64,000 bases of DNA from Planctomycetota bacterium (GTDB taxonomy: Bacteria > Planctomycetota > UBA1135 > UBA2386): positions 434,001 to 498,000 of the forward strand of contig JACKHZ010000009.1 of the NCBI GenBank assembly GCA_020638735.1. The letters are read 5' to 3'. Within the stretch, counting starts at the first letter, position 1; every line of letters starts with the position of its first letter. This document shows, piece after piece, positions 35,201 to 42,795 of the stretch. The position numbers and the translations under genes were made by a program. Under the pieces are notes generated by a model, which made no database searches, was not told the DNA's origin, and saw nothing but the letters and a program-made list of their open reading frames with translations.

Positions 35201-35682
35201 CGGGCGTAGATGCTGATGCCGTCCAGGCGCGGCACGAGTTCGTGTTCGCGCCCCTGCAGTTCGGCGCGGTGCTCGGTCGCGGCGGCGGCGGCGCAGGCCA
35301 GCGCCGAGTTGTCACCGACCAGGTAGCCGAACAGATCGTCGAGCGGCAGCGCGTCGCCGGACAGAAGCTCGACGGCGCGCGCGAACGACGGCTGGGTGCG
35401 CAGGTCGTCGGGGTGCGCGATCACCTCGTAGACGTCGTTGAGCTCGCGGGCGAGCTGCAGCAGCTGCTCGCGCGTCGCCCCGGACGAGGCCGCCGTCGCG
35501 TTCGCGGCAGCAGCGGGCGTTCCCGGCGCGCGCGACGCATCACGTTGCGACGCATCGAGGCGCGACGCATCGGGTCGCGGTGTCTCGCGACGCGGCGCCG
35601 CCGCGGCGAGGCCCTTCTTCTCCCCGAGCAGGAACCCGACGTAGCCGGCGAGGCCGGCCGCTGGCACGATCCACCACGACAT
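32242..35682 (-). CDS. ClpB-like double AAA+ unfoldase fused to an RF2-like module without GGQ
   Basis: Predicted 1146 residues. A short membrane-like N-terminus (WWIVPAAGLAGYVGFLLG) precedes a divergent Clp N-domain-like region. AAA-1 has Walker A GPRGVGKS (307-314), but its Walker B region reads VLWVAPDLAEFL (366-377), lacking the usual Asp-Glu. AAA-2 is intact: GPTGTGKT (580-587), VVLLDEIEKAH (645-655), a sensor at ILTSNLG and a ClpB D2-small lid. From about 860 the sequence matches release factor 2: LAVQRELDELLQ, AMGGRDFW then LIELKSRIEEAVQGAHERV, then AYLSIAPLHDVHGD, LVGMYRAWARRRGM and LLRLENGLHVFDLG (1048-1061). It ends VIVRRYREVPSPEVRD and LDRVLGGEFDVIE like an RF C-terminus. The GGQ domain between is replaced by about 27 residues. 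Ribosome targeting is inferred. Confidence 0.85.
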   Translation of the reverse strand: MSWWIVPAAGLAGYVGFLLGEKKGLAAAAPRRETPRPDASRLDASQRDASRAPGTPAAAANATAASSGATREQLLQLARELNDVYEVIAHPDDLRTQPSFARAVELLSGDALPLDDLFGYLVGDNSALACAAAAATEHRAELQGREHELVPRLDGISIYARTFLLRTIARSAAPDTAIAVLLASNGSWGSAMGRDLLRGYVRERLDAELLQQPAVRRRFTGLDEAHVGWLRDTLEPLDSDAARALLTLLGDRSAAGVDLKALRGFATVLDADESFRLPLGSPTQEQAFVELQRALHRDPPRSLLLVGPRGVGKSVLAERLARELCADGWTVFTAGATQLLAGQSYIGQLEQRVVDLVRAVGGRPRVLWVAPDLAEFLTAGRTMQSPTGLLDLLLPHLVRGELRILAPMTSAAAELLLRQSPLLRQATVTVRLGEAGSEETLQMAREWLQRGVAAGGAPWCDDAVLAEVFQRAQQHVVDQQRPGSLLSTLAALREHVTAGAGNARPATLDDVIALLSRLTGLPPVVLDERDGLDLDSVRRAFAARVMGQPEAVDCLVERIAMLKAGLCDPRRPVGVFLFTGPTGTGKTELCRALAAYLFGSEQRLLRLDMSEFQQPESIARLVGDADDVHGRRALVHEVREQPFSVVLLDEIEKAHPLVFDLFLQVFDEGRLTDRRGRVADFRHTIVILTSNLGVKSLEGAGLGFGGGGPDLQRALEEVFRREFLNRIDRVVVFRALDRDTLRDVLKKELDLVLQRRGLRSRPWAVEWDESALQFLLQQGYSEALGARPLRRAIERHVLAPLASAIVTDCTPAGDQFLFVRSDGRAVRVEFVDPDAEVAPDAAAALEPCQRGLRELARDAVGSADELLAVQRELDELLQRVGEETWTRRKADAYEAMGGRDFWTSDGRHAVLGLIELKSRIEEAVQGAHERVAGMLQQRGAPNADEVRDRAARALLLQLAIAAVEHDEPQDAYLSIAPLHDVHGDAAATRAFATRLVGMYRAWARRRGMQWRELEGGGGAAGGAAGGVAGGVADGGALLAVTGFAAWPLLRLENGLHVFDLGDPGSAGGGVRPCRVRVTVVPQPPVPATGDAERMLARSALQPAAASTPVIVRRYREVPSPEVRDRVRGWRSGRLDRVLGGEFDVIE

Positions 35683-35721
35683 CGGCGCATCGTGGCGCGG
35701 CGCGCGGCGCGACGGAAGCGC

Positions 35722-37287
35722 TCAGTCGTGCTTCGGTTCGCTCGGGATGCGCACGTTCGGCACCGCGTCCGAGGTCGGCACCCGCTCCGCCGGCCCCGGC
35801 TTGGGCACGCCGATCGGCAGCGGGCCGCGGCCGCTGCGGCGCAGCGTGGTGCGCGCGTCGAGCGGCCCTTGCAGCTTGGGCGACAGCGCCTCGGGCTGCA
35901 GCTCGACCGCGCGACGCACGAAGGCGAAGTCGTCGGCCAGTTCGTCCCAGGCGCTGCGCGGCGCGAGGCAGATCAGCACCAGGAACGTCTCGCCGTCCGG
36001 GATCACGTCGATCGCGGCGCGCGTCGCCCGCGGGCCGCTCGGCGTCGCGGCCTCGAGGCGCACGGTGACGCGGTCGCGCACGCGGCCGGGCACGCGGCAC
36101 TCGACCTTCAGCTCCGGGTGGAGCAGCGCGAACCAGCGCTGCACGGCGTCGACCGCGGTGTCGAGCGGCGTGCCGGGTTCCAGATGGTCGAGCAGCGACA
36201 GTCGCACCTCGGCGTCGTTGGCCGGGCAGCGCAGCAGGACGTGCCCGGCGGGCAACGGCGCCTCGACCTGCCAGGTCGGGTTGGGCAGCCACAGGCCGAA
36301 GCGCCCGTCGGCCTCCGCCACGACCGCGCTCGGGATCGTCGCCACGCCGACCGCGTGCCGCGCCGAGGCGGCGTTGCTGGGCACCGCGACCAGCGACGGG
36401 CCGGCGAGTTCGCGGCGCACGGTCTTCATGCCGGCGTCCACCCACTCGCGGTTCTGGCCGGCGGCGGTGGTCTCGGCGAGCTCGCCGACGCTGCGGCGTT
36501 CGCCGTCGATCAGCACGTGGCGCGCGCCGGTGCCGTCGAAGTGGCCGACCGCCAGCTCCTCGTTGGCAGGGTCGAACATCGTCACCGGGCCGATCTCGAT
36601 CGACGACTGCCGCGCCAGCGTGCGCGCCAGCAGCGGGAACGTCGCTTCGTCCGACCACGGCAGCTCGCGTTCGTCGCGGGACGTGCCGTCGAGGTGCTTG
36701 ACGACGAGCCGACCGGGCTGGCACTGCGCCTCGACGATGCGCTCGTCGACGACGCGTTCGCTGGCCGCCATCGGGTCGTCGGCGCTGCCGTGCTGCGCGG
36801 CCAGCATCGGCTCGCTGATGCGTTCGCGGAAGTAGCACGACTCGCCGCGGCCGTCGGCGTCGGCGGCGCACAGGTTGGTGATCTGGTAGCGACGCTGGCC
36901 GCTGGTGAACTCGTATTCCTCGTTCACCGCGAAGCCGCCGTCGCCGCGGGTGGTGACGACGGTGTGCAGCCAGCCCACCGCCTCGCCGTCGGCGTCGTGC
37001 AGCACGAACCACGCGTCGTCGGCCGCGACCTTGGCGGCGAACTTCGGCGCGTCGACGGCGGCGCGGCGAACCGCCGCGACCATCGCCCGGCTGACGCCGA
37101 TCACCGCGCCGTGCTCGACCTCGATCTCGACGTAGCCGTCGAGTTCGCTGGTGACGCGACCGGTGAGTTGGTCGCCGTTCTTCAGCTCGACGACGTCGAG
37201 CCGGCCGGCGGTCCGGGGGGTGGGAGCCTGTTCGGCAGGTCGGGGATCCTGCAGCAGGCAGAGCAGCAGCGGCATCAGCGCGTTCAT
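35722..37287 (-). CDS. secreted protein of unknown function
   Basis: Predicted 521 residues with a short hydrophobic N-terminus (MNALMPLLLCLLQ) that may be a signal peptide. Near residue 35 is a beta-rich segment, LKNGDQLTGRVTSELDGYVEIEVEHG, a pattern common in planctomycete hypothetical proteins. The middle contains AVGWLHTVVTTRGDGGFAVNEEYEF and GHFDGTGARHVLIDGERRSV. The end is Pro-rich with repeated PxP. No catalytic motif recognised. It lies 39 bp upstream of the ClpB-RF fusion on the same strand and is probably cotranscribed with it. Confidence 0.7.
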   Translation of the reverse strand: MNALMPLLLCLLQDPRPAEQAPTPRTAGRLDVVELKNGDQLTGRVTSELDGYVEIEVEHGAVIGVSRAMVAAVRRAAVDAPKFAAKVAADDAWFVLHDADGEAVGWLHTVVTTRGDGGFAVNEEYEFTSGQRRYQITNLCAADADGRGESCYFRERISEPMLAAQHGSADDPMAASERVVDERIVEAQCQPGRLVVKHLDGTSRDERELPWSDEATFPLLARTLARQSSIEIGPVTMFDPANEELAVGHFDGTGARHVLIDGERRSVGELAETTAAGQNREWVDAGMKTVRRELAGPSLVAVPSNAASARHAVGVATIPSAVVAEADGRFGLWLPNPTWQVEAPLPAGHVLLRCPANDAEVRLSLLDHLEPGTPLDTAVDAVQRWFALLHPELKVECRVPGRVRDRVTVRLEAATPSGPRATRAAIDVIPDGETFLVLICLAPRSAWDELADDFAFVRRAVELQPEALSPKLQGPLDARTTLRRSGRGPLPIGVPKPGPAERVPTSDAVPNVRIPSEPKHD

Positions 37288-37335
37288 TGAGGGATCGACT
37301 CCGCCCCCCTCATCGAACGCGCCATGGCATCGGCT

Positions 37336-39096
37336 TTACCCGTCGGGCGAAGTTGTCGTGAAATCCGACGCCGCCAGACTCCGCCAGCCGCGCCACAGCG
37401 CCAGCACGGCGAGCAGCGCGACCGGCGTCAACAGCAGCCAGCTCGACACGCCGTAGAGGTCGGCCCAGAACCGCCACCACAGGTGCCGGCCCTGCCGGTC
37501 GGTCCAATGCAGCGGCCCGACGCCCTGCTCGGGCTGCACCGGCTCGACACCGAACACCGCGCCGATGGTCGCCGCGCCGTCGCGCACGACGTGTTGCTGC
37601 CGGTCCTCGAAGGCGCCGTTCCAGCACTGCGCGGCGTAGCGCCAGTTGCTCCACAGCGGCGAATAGCGCGGCTGCCACGACATCCGGTCGTCGGCGGCGT
37701 TGAGCAACGCCGTCGCCTCGTCGCGGCTCAGCGCGCCGTCGGCCAGCGCGCGTTCGGTCGCGGCGGTGTAGGCCTGGCGACCGAGCTGCAGCACGCCCCG
37801 CACCGGCGCGACGACGCTGGTCAGCGACACCAGGCAGCCGCAGGCGAACAGCGCGCGCCAGAGGCGCGGCCACCGCCGCCACGGCGCGACCTGCGGCAGC
37901 ACGATCGCCAGCAGGCCGACGACGCCGGGCGTGATGTAGCGCACACCCCAGCACTGGCCGCCCTGCCAGCCGTTGGCCTTGCAGAACAGCGCGACCGGCG
38001 TCAACAGCAGCACCCAGGCCAGCCAGCGCAGCGCGAGGCGTCGGCGCGAACAGGCCAGCGGCAGCCCGAGCCACAGCAGCGGCGACAGCCACAGCGCGCC
38101 CCGACCCGCGGCGAACAGCATCTTCAGCACGCCGAGATACCACGGCTGGTTCAGCCAATCGGCGGCGCTGGTGTAGCCGGTGTCCAACGGGTTGCCGAAA
38201 CGCGCGTGGTCGACCGCCAACAGCACCACCAGGAACGGCGCGCCGCCGACGGCGAAGGCGAGCAACTCCCGATACCGGCCGCGGCGCCGCGCGGCGAGCG
38301 CCAGCACCGCGGCGAAGGCGAGGATCGCCAGCGCGCTCTGGTAGCGGACCAGCACCGCCGCCCCGCTCGCCGCGCCGGCCAGCAGCGCGTCGCGCACGGC
38401 GCCGCGCGCCCCGGGCGCCGCGAGGTGCAGCCGCACGACCGGCCACAGCGCCAGCAGCAACAGGGTCAGCCCCGGCCCGTCCGACAGCTGCTCGCGGCCG
38501 AGCGCGAACGCCTGGCTGGCGACGCCGATGCCTGCGGCGGTCCACAGCGCCCCGCGCCGATCGGCGCCGAGTTCGCGCGCGATGCGGAACAGCAGCCACA
38601 GCGAAGTCGCCAGACACAACGACGGCAGCAGCAACGCCACCAGCCCCTGCAGCACGGCCGGCGTGCCTTCGACGACGGTCGGTACGAACCCCGCGGCCTT
38701 CTGGGTCAGCCTCCGGTCGGCGTCGGGCAACGCGCGCTCGACGCCCGCGGCCAGCGGCACGAACGGCACCATCAGGTAGGTGTAGCCGATCGGAAACCAC
38801 ACGTAGGCGAGGCCGTTCTGCCCGAGCTTGCCGTCGACGCGCGCCCCGAGCCCCTGCTCTTCCCGACGCTGGCTGTCGGCGATGACGAACGCGCCGATCT
38901 TCTCGCCCTCGAGCTCGCCGCCCTGCGCGGCCGTGCGCAGCCCGCTGTCACCGCGCAGCCACAGGTTGCGCGCCGCGTGCATCGTGAAGCCGGCGTCGGT
39001 CGACTCGAAGTTGCCGTGCGCGACGCAGACGAAGCACAGCCAGGCACCGAGCCACAGCAGCAGCCCGCCGCGCCGCGTCCGCGCGTCGCCGTTCAC
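37336..39096 (-). CDS. polytopic GT-C-like glycosyltransferase or membrane protein
   Basis: Predicted 586 residues from a GTG at 39094-39096, fixed by a 4-nt GTGA overlap with the stop of the SLC13 gene. About ten membrane helices are visible (GGLLLWLGAWLCFVCVAHG, VLQGLVALLLPSLCLATSLW, LLLLALWPVVRLHLAA, LAILAFAAVLALAA, LAFAVGGAPFLVVLLAVDHA). The first extracytoplasmic loop carries the acidic motif STDAGFTMHAARNLWL, resembling the Asp-containing loop of GT-C and ArnT/PMT-type glycosyltransferases. Substrate unknown; lipid-linked sugar transfer would be the family expectation. Confidence 0.65.
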   Translation of the reverse strand: MNGDARTRRGGLLLWLGAWLCFVCVAHGNFESTDAGFTMHAARNLWLRGDSGLRTAAQGGELEGEKIGAFVIADSQRREEQGLGARVDGKLGQNGLAYVWFPIGYTYLMVPFVPLAAGVERALPDADRRLTQKAAGFVPTVVEGTPAVLQGLVALLLPSLCLATSLWLLFRIARELGADRRGALWTAAGIGVASQAFALGREQLSDGPGLTLLLLALWPVVRLHLAAPGARGAVRDALLAGAASGAAVLVRYQSALAILAFAAVLALAARRRGRYRELLAFAVGGAPFLVVLLAVDHARFGNPLDTGYTSAADWLNQPWYLGVLKMLFAAGRGALWLSPLLWLGLPLACSRRRLALRWLAWVLLLTPVALFCKANGWQGGQCWGVRYITPGVVGLLAIVLPQVAPWRRWPRLWRALFACGCLVSLTSVVAPVRGVLQLGRQAYTAATERALADGALSRDEATALLNAADDRMSWQPRYSPLWSNWRYAAQCWNGAFEDRQQHVVRDGAATIGAVFGVEPVQPEQGVGPLHWTDRQGRHLWWRFWADLYGVSSWLLLTPVALLAVLALWRGWRSLAASDFTTTSPDG

Positions 39097-40688
39097 CTGC
39101 CACCCCCGAGCAGCGCCGTGGTGTCGACGCCGAGCAGCGGCAGCGCCCAGTACCAGAGCACGGGCAGCATCAGCACCGCCGACAGGATGTTGAGCCCGAC
39201 GCCGGCCCTGGCCATCTGTCCGAAGCCGAGCTGCCGCGAGGCGAAGACGATGGTGTTGGGCGGCGTCGCGATCGGCAGCATGAAGCTGCACGACGCGCCG
39301 ATCACGACCGGCAGCATCAGCACCAGCGGGTCGATTCCGGCCGCCAGCGCGCCTTCGCGCACGATCGGCAGCAGCAGCGTCGCGATCGCCGTGTTGCTGG
39401 CGACCTCCGACAGCGCGGAGACCGTGCAGATCACCAGGAACACCAGCAGCATCGGGTGCATCGAGCCGATCAGCGGCTTCAGCAGCTCGCCGAACGCCGC
39501 CGACAGACCGGTCGGTCCGAACGCCTGGGCCATGGCGATGCCCGACCCGAGCAGCAGCAACAGATCGAACGGCATCTGCCGCGCCGTCTCCCAGTCGACC
39601 AGCCGCGGGCGCGCGCGTTCGCCGGTCGGGATGACGAACGCGGCGATCGCGACCAGTACCGCGACGCTGCCGTCGGCGACGAAGGTGTCGCGCGCGCCGG
39701 CGGGCACCAGCCAGTGCGCCCATCCGTGCAGCGCGTCGCCGCCGCCGAGCGGAATGTCGGCGCGCGTCGTCCACAGCAACACGGCCGCGGCGAACAGGGC
39801 GCCGGTGCGGCGCTCGGCCGTCGACCAGCGCGGCAGTTCGTGGGCCTCGCGCAGCAGCTCGTCGCCGTGCGACAGCCGCGCCTTCGGCAGCGGCATGGCG
39901 ATGCGCGACAGCACGAACGCGCAGCCCACCGACAGCAGCAGCGAGTAGGGCGCGAAGCCGGCGACCCACAGCAAGAACGACACGGGCTCGTGCCCGGCCT
40001 TCTCCAGCGGCTCGTAGGCGGAGAAGAACAGCGCGTTGGGCGCGGTGCCGATCGGCGTGCCCATGCCGCCGATGGTCGCGCCGAAGGCGATCGCGCACAT
40101 GATCGCGCCGCCGAAGTTTCGCTGCGCGCGCGGATCGAGGTCGCCGAGCTCGGCGGCGCGGCGCACCACGACCATGCCGATCGGCAGCAGCAGCAGCGCG
40201 ATCGCGGTGTTGCTGATCCACATCGACGACAGCGTCGCGGCGAGACAGAAGCCGAGCACGAGGCGACGCGGGTAGGGTCCGAGCCGGGCCGTCAGGCGCA
40301 GCGCGAGACGCCGGTGCAGGCCGCAGCGCTCGACCGCCTGCGCCAGCACGAAGCCGCCGCCGAACAACCACAGGATCGGGTGGCCATAGCCGGCGGTCAG
40401 CGCCGCCGTCGACTGCACGCCGAGCATCGGCAGCAGCGCCAGCGGCAGCAGCGACGCGGCCGCGATCGGCAGCGCCGACAGCAGCCACGTGGAGGTCGTC
40501 AGGCCGACGACGAACAGCAGCCGGCAGGCAGCGGGGCCATTGGGCGGCTGCCCCGGAGCGGCCGCCGCGAAGGGCAGCCCGTGGCCCGCCCACCAGCAGG
40601 CGCAGCCGATCCCCAGCGCCAACAGCAGGCGCCAGGGACGCACTTCGTCGCGGTGGGTAGGTTCGTCGTGCGGGGCGGGCGGCGACAC
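39093..40688 (-). CDS. SLC13/DASS family anion:sodium symporter
   Basis: Predicted 531 residues with around eleven membrane helices. The duplicated substrate/Na-binding signature SNTA appears twice, in MWISNTAIALLLLPIG and EVASNTAIATLLLP, and the internal pseudo-symmetry is the DASS hallmark. FGATIGGMGTPIGTAPN and MLPIATPPNTIVF are the second half-motifs. Members import di- or tricarboxylates or sulfate with sodium; which one is not predictable. Inner membrane. It is in a minus-strand run with cutA and overlaps the next gene by 4 nt. Confidence 0.9.
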   Translation of the reverse strand: MSPPAPHDEPTHRDEVRPWRLLLALGIGCACWWAGHGLPFAAAAPGQPPNGPAACRLLFVVGLTTSTWLLSALPIAAASLLPLALLPMLGVQSTAALTAGYGHPILWLFGGGFVLAQAVERCGLHRRLALRLTARLGPYPRRLVLGFCLAATLSSMWISNTAIALLLLPIGMVVVRRAAELGDLDPRAQRNFGGAIMCAIAFGATIGGMGTPIGTAPNALFFSAYEPLEKAGHEPVSFLLWVAGFAPYSLLLSVGCAFVLSRIAMPLPKARLSHGDELLREAHELPRWSTAERRTGALFAAAVLLWTTRADIPLGGGDALHGWAHWLVPAGARDTFVADGSVAVLVAIAAFVIPTGERARPRLVDWETARQMPFDLLLLLGSGIAMAQAFGPTGLSAAFGELLKPLIGSMHPMLLVFLVICTVSALSEVASNTAIATLLLPIVREGALAAGIDPLVLMLPVVIGASCSFMLPIATPPNTIVFASRQLGFGQMARAGVGLNILSAVLMLPVLWYWALPLLGVDTTALLGGGR

Positions 40689-40695
40689 GGCGTCC

Positions 40696-41019
40696 TCATC
40701 GAACCGAGTCGGCGACCCACTGCAGGTACGGCGCGTGACCTCCGGCGACCGGCAGCACCAGCACCTCGGGCACGTCGTAGGGATGCAATTCGACCAGCCT
40801 CTGCGACAGGCGGTCGGCGGCGGCGGCGGTCGTCTTGACGAGCAACAGCAGCTCCTCGGCGCGTTCGACGACCCCCTGCCAGCGGTAGACCGAGCGCACG
40901 GGCGCGCTGACGTTGACGCACGCGCACAGCTGCTCCTCGACCAGCTTGGTCGCCAACGCCTCGGCTGCCGCGGCCGGCGCGCTGCACAGCACCACCACGA
41001 CGTCGGCGGGCGCCGTCAC
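40696..41019 (-). CDS. cutA: CutA divalent-cation tolerance protein
   Basis: Predicted 107 residues, the normal CutA length. Typical features are VVLCSAPAAAAEALATKLVEEQLCACVNV, SVYRWQGVVERAEELLLLVKTT and LHPYDVPEVLVLPVAGGHAPYLQWV. CutA forms very stable trimers and is linked to copper tolerance in Escherichia coli; its role is otherwise unclear. The start overlaps the stop of the upstream phosphoesterase gene by 4 nt (ATGA). Confidence 0.93.
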   Translation of the reverse strand: MTAPADVVVVLCSAPAAAAEALATKLVEEQLCACVNVSAPVRSVYRWQGVVERAEELLLLVKTTAAAADRLSQRLVELHPYDVPEVLVLPVAGGHAPYLQWVADSVR

Positions 41020-41765
41020 TTGCCGCGCGCCAGCCGTTCGGCGAGCGCCGGGTGCAGCCCCGCGGCGAGGATCTTGGCCTGCGTGCGGCGGAAGTCGTAC
41101 GGCACGCGCTCGATGGTCACGATGCGATCGCGCACCACGGCGAAGCTGGCGCGCGGGTCGCCGTCGCGCGGTTGTCCGACGCTGCCGACGTTGACGATGC
41201 AGGGCCCTTCGAGCGCGAACTCACGATCGTCGTCGGTCGCTTGGGTGAAGCGGTAGTCGGGGCGATGCACGCCGGGCCAGTGCGTGTGGCCGACGAAGCA
41301 CGGGCCGTCGACGTACTGGAAGATCTGCGCCAGCTTCTCGGGCTCCAGGAAGCCGTCGCTCTTCAGCACGTACTCCATCACCGGGTCGCGCGGCGAACCG
41401 TGATAGAACTTGAAGCCGAAGTCCTCCATGCGCTCCGGCAGGCCGCGCAGGAACTCGGTCGCCTGACGCCGCTTCGGCCGCAGGAACGACGGCCGCAGCT
41501 GCGCGCGCGCGTAGAGCAGCGCCTCGCGAGCCAGCGGGTTGAAGTCGTCCATGTCGTGGAACATGCCCCAGTCGTGGTTGCCCTGCAGCGTCCACTTGCA
41601 GCGCTGCATGACCATCAGCGTCACGGGCAGCGGGTCGGCGCCGTAGCCGACCACGTCCCCGAGACACACGACCTCGGGCACCGAGAGCTCGTCGATGCGC
41701 GCGAACACCGCCTCGACCGCCTCGAGGTTGCTGTGCAGGTCGGAGATGATCGCGAACGTCGCCAA
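41016..41765 (-). CDS. calcineurin-like metallophosphoesterase
   Basis: Predicted 249 residues with the metal-binding motifs in order: SDLHSN (Asp9, His11), GDVVGYG, GNHDWG, YHGSPRD and GHTHWPG. The closest type is the YfcE/MJ0936 group of phosphodiesterases; the substrate is unknown. Cytoplasmic. It overlaps cutA by 4 nt and lies 21 bp after the DHH gene. Confidence 0.9.
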   Translation of the reverse strand: MATFAIISDLHSNLEAVEAVFARIDELSVPEVVCLGDVVGYGADPLPVTLMVMQRCKWTLQGNHDWGMFHDMDDFNPLAREALLYARAQLRPSFLRPKRRQATEFLRGLPERMEDFGFKFYHGSPRDPVMEYVLKSDGFLEPEKLAQIFQYVDGPCFVGHTHWPGVHRPDYRFTQATDDDREFALEGPCIVNVGSVGQPRDGDPRASFAVVRDRIVTIERVPYDFRRTQAKILAAGLHPALAERLARGK

Positions 41766-41786
41766 GGGTTCCTCGGTGCTCGGCGG

Positions 41787-42761
41787 TCAGGCGCCGCCTG
41801 CCAGGGCCGCGCCGACGGCGTCGGTGATCGCCGCCTCGGCCTCGTTCAGGGTCATCGCCAGCGTCGCGCCGGCGGCCTTCTTGTGCCCGCCACCGCCGAA
41901 ACGGGCGACGATCGCCTGCACGTCGACGTCACCGCGCGCGCGCAGGGAGCACTTCACGCCGCCGTCGAAGCGCTCCTTGAGCAGCGCGACGACCTCGACG
42001 CCTTCGATCGAGCGCAGCGGCTCGAGCACCGCGTCGGTGTCGAAGTCGGCGCGCAGGCAGCGCTCGAGCAGCGGCTTGTCGATGCTCACCCGCGCCAGCT
42101 TGCCGCCGTGCAGCATCTGGTAGCGCTTCAGCGTCTCCGCCAACACCGCCGGCGAGTCGGGGTGGTTGCGGCGGTGGATCGCGTCGTAGACCCGGGACGC
42201 GTCGACGCCGGCGCCGACCAGCTCGCCGGCCATCGCGAACACTTCTTCGTCGGCGTTGGAGTAGCGGAACCAACCGGTGTCCGAGACCAGCGACAGGAAC
42301 ACGCCCTCCGCAGCCGCGGCGCCCAGCGGCACGTCGAGCTCGCGGTAGAGGCGCCGCACCAGCGCGCCGGTCGCCGCCGCAGTCGGGTCGACGTAGCACA
42401 CCGAACCGTCGCCCGCGTCGCTGCCGACGTGATGATCGACGACCGCGATCGTGGCGCCGCTGGCGAGCAGCCGCTTGCCGAGCGCGCCCACCCTCGACAG
42501 CTGGCAGCAGTCGAGCAGGACCGCGACCTCGAACTCGGGCAAGGTCTCGCTCGTGCGCGCCGACGCGAACGGGGTGTGCTCGGCCAGGAAGTCGAACGCC
42601 TTCGCCATCGGGTCCGGGTTGACGATGTGCACCGTCTTGCCGAGCGCGCGCAGCAGGTGATAGAGCGCCACCTCGGCGCCGACACAATCCCCGTCCGGGT
42701 TCTCGTGACCGGTCAGCAGGAACGACGAACGTCGGCGCAGGAGCTCCAGGAAGGCAGTCAC
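41787..42761 (-). CDS. nrnA: DHH-family phosphoesterase, NrnA-like oligoribonuclease
   Basis: Predicted 324 residues from a GTG at 42759-42761, chosen because family members begin here; the frame is open another 22 codons upstream but reads as Ser/Arg/Cys-rich noise. The catalytic motifs are HENPDGD (19-25), VVDHHVGSD and SDTGWFRYS, and the DHHA1 domain ends FGGGGHKKAAGATL. NrnA degrades nanoRNAs to mononucleotides and hydrolyses 3'-phosphoadenosine 5'-phosphate. Cytoplasmic. Confidence 0.9.
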   Translation of the reverse strand: MTAFLELLRRRSSFLLTGHENPDGDCVGAEVALYHLLRALGKTVHIVNPDPMAKAFDFLAEHTPFASARTSETLPEFEVAVLLDCCQLSRVGALGKRLLASGATIAVVDHHVGSDAGDGSVCYVDPTAAATGALVRRLYRELDVPLGAAAAEGVFLSLVSDTGWFRYSNADEEVFAMAGELVGAGVDASRVYDAIHRRNHPDSPAVLAETLKRYQMLHGGKLARVSIDKPLLERCLRADFDTDAVLEPLRSIEGVEVVALLKERFDGGVKCSLRARGDVDVQAIVARFGGGGHKKAAGATLAMTLNEAEAAITDAVGAALAGGA

Positions 42762-42795
42762 GTGCCCGGCACTGTACGCCCCTGCGCAGCGGCGC

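Noticed and set aside
32137..37290. A 1717-codon open frame on the plus strand
   Set aside because: It is antisense to the ClpB-RF fusion and the gene at 35722, is Arg/Ala/Gln-rich, shows no domain and arises from G/C-biased third positions.
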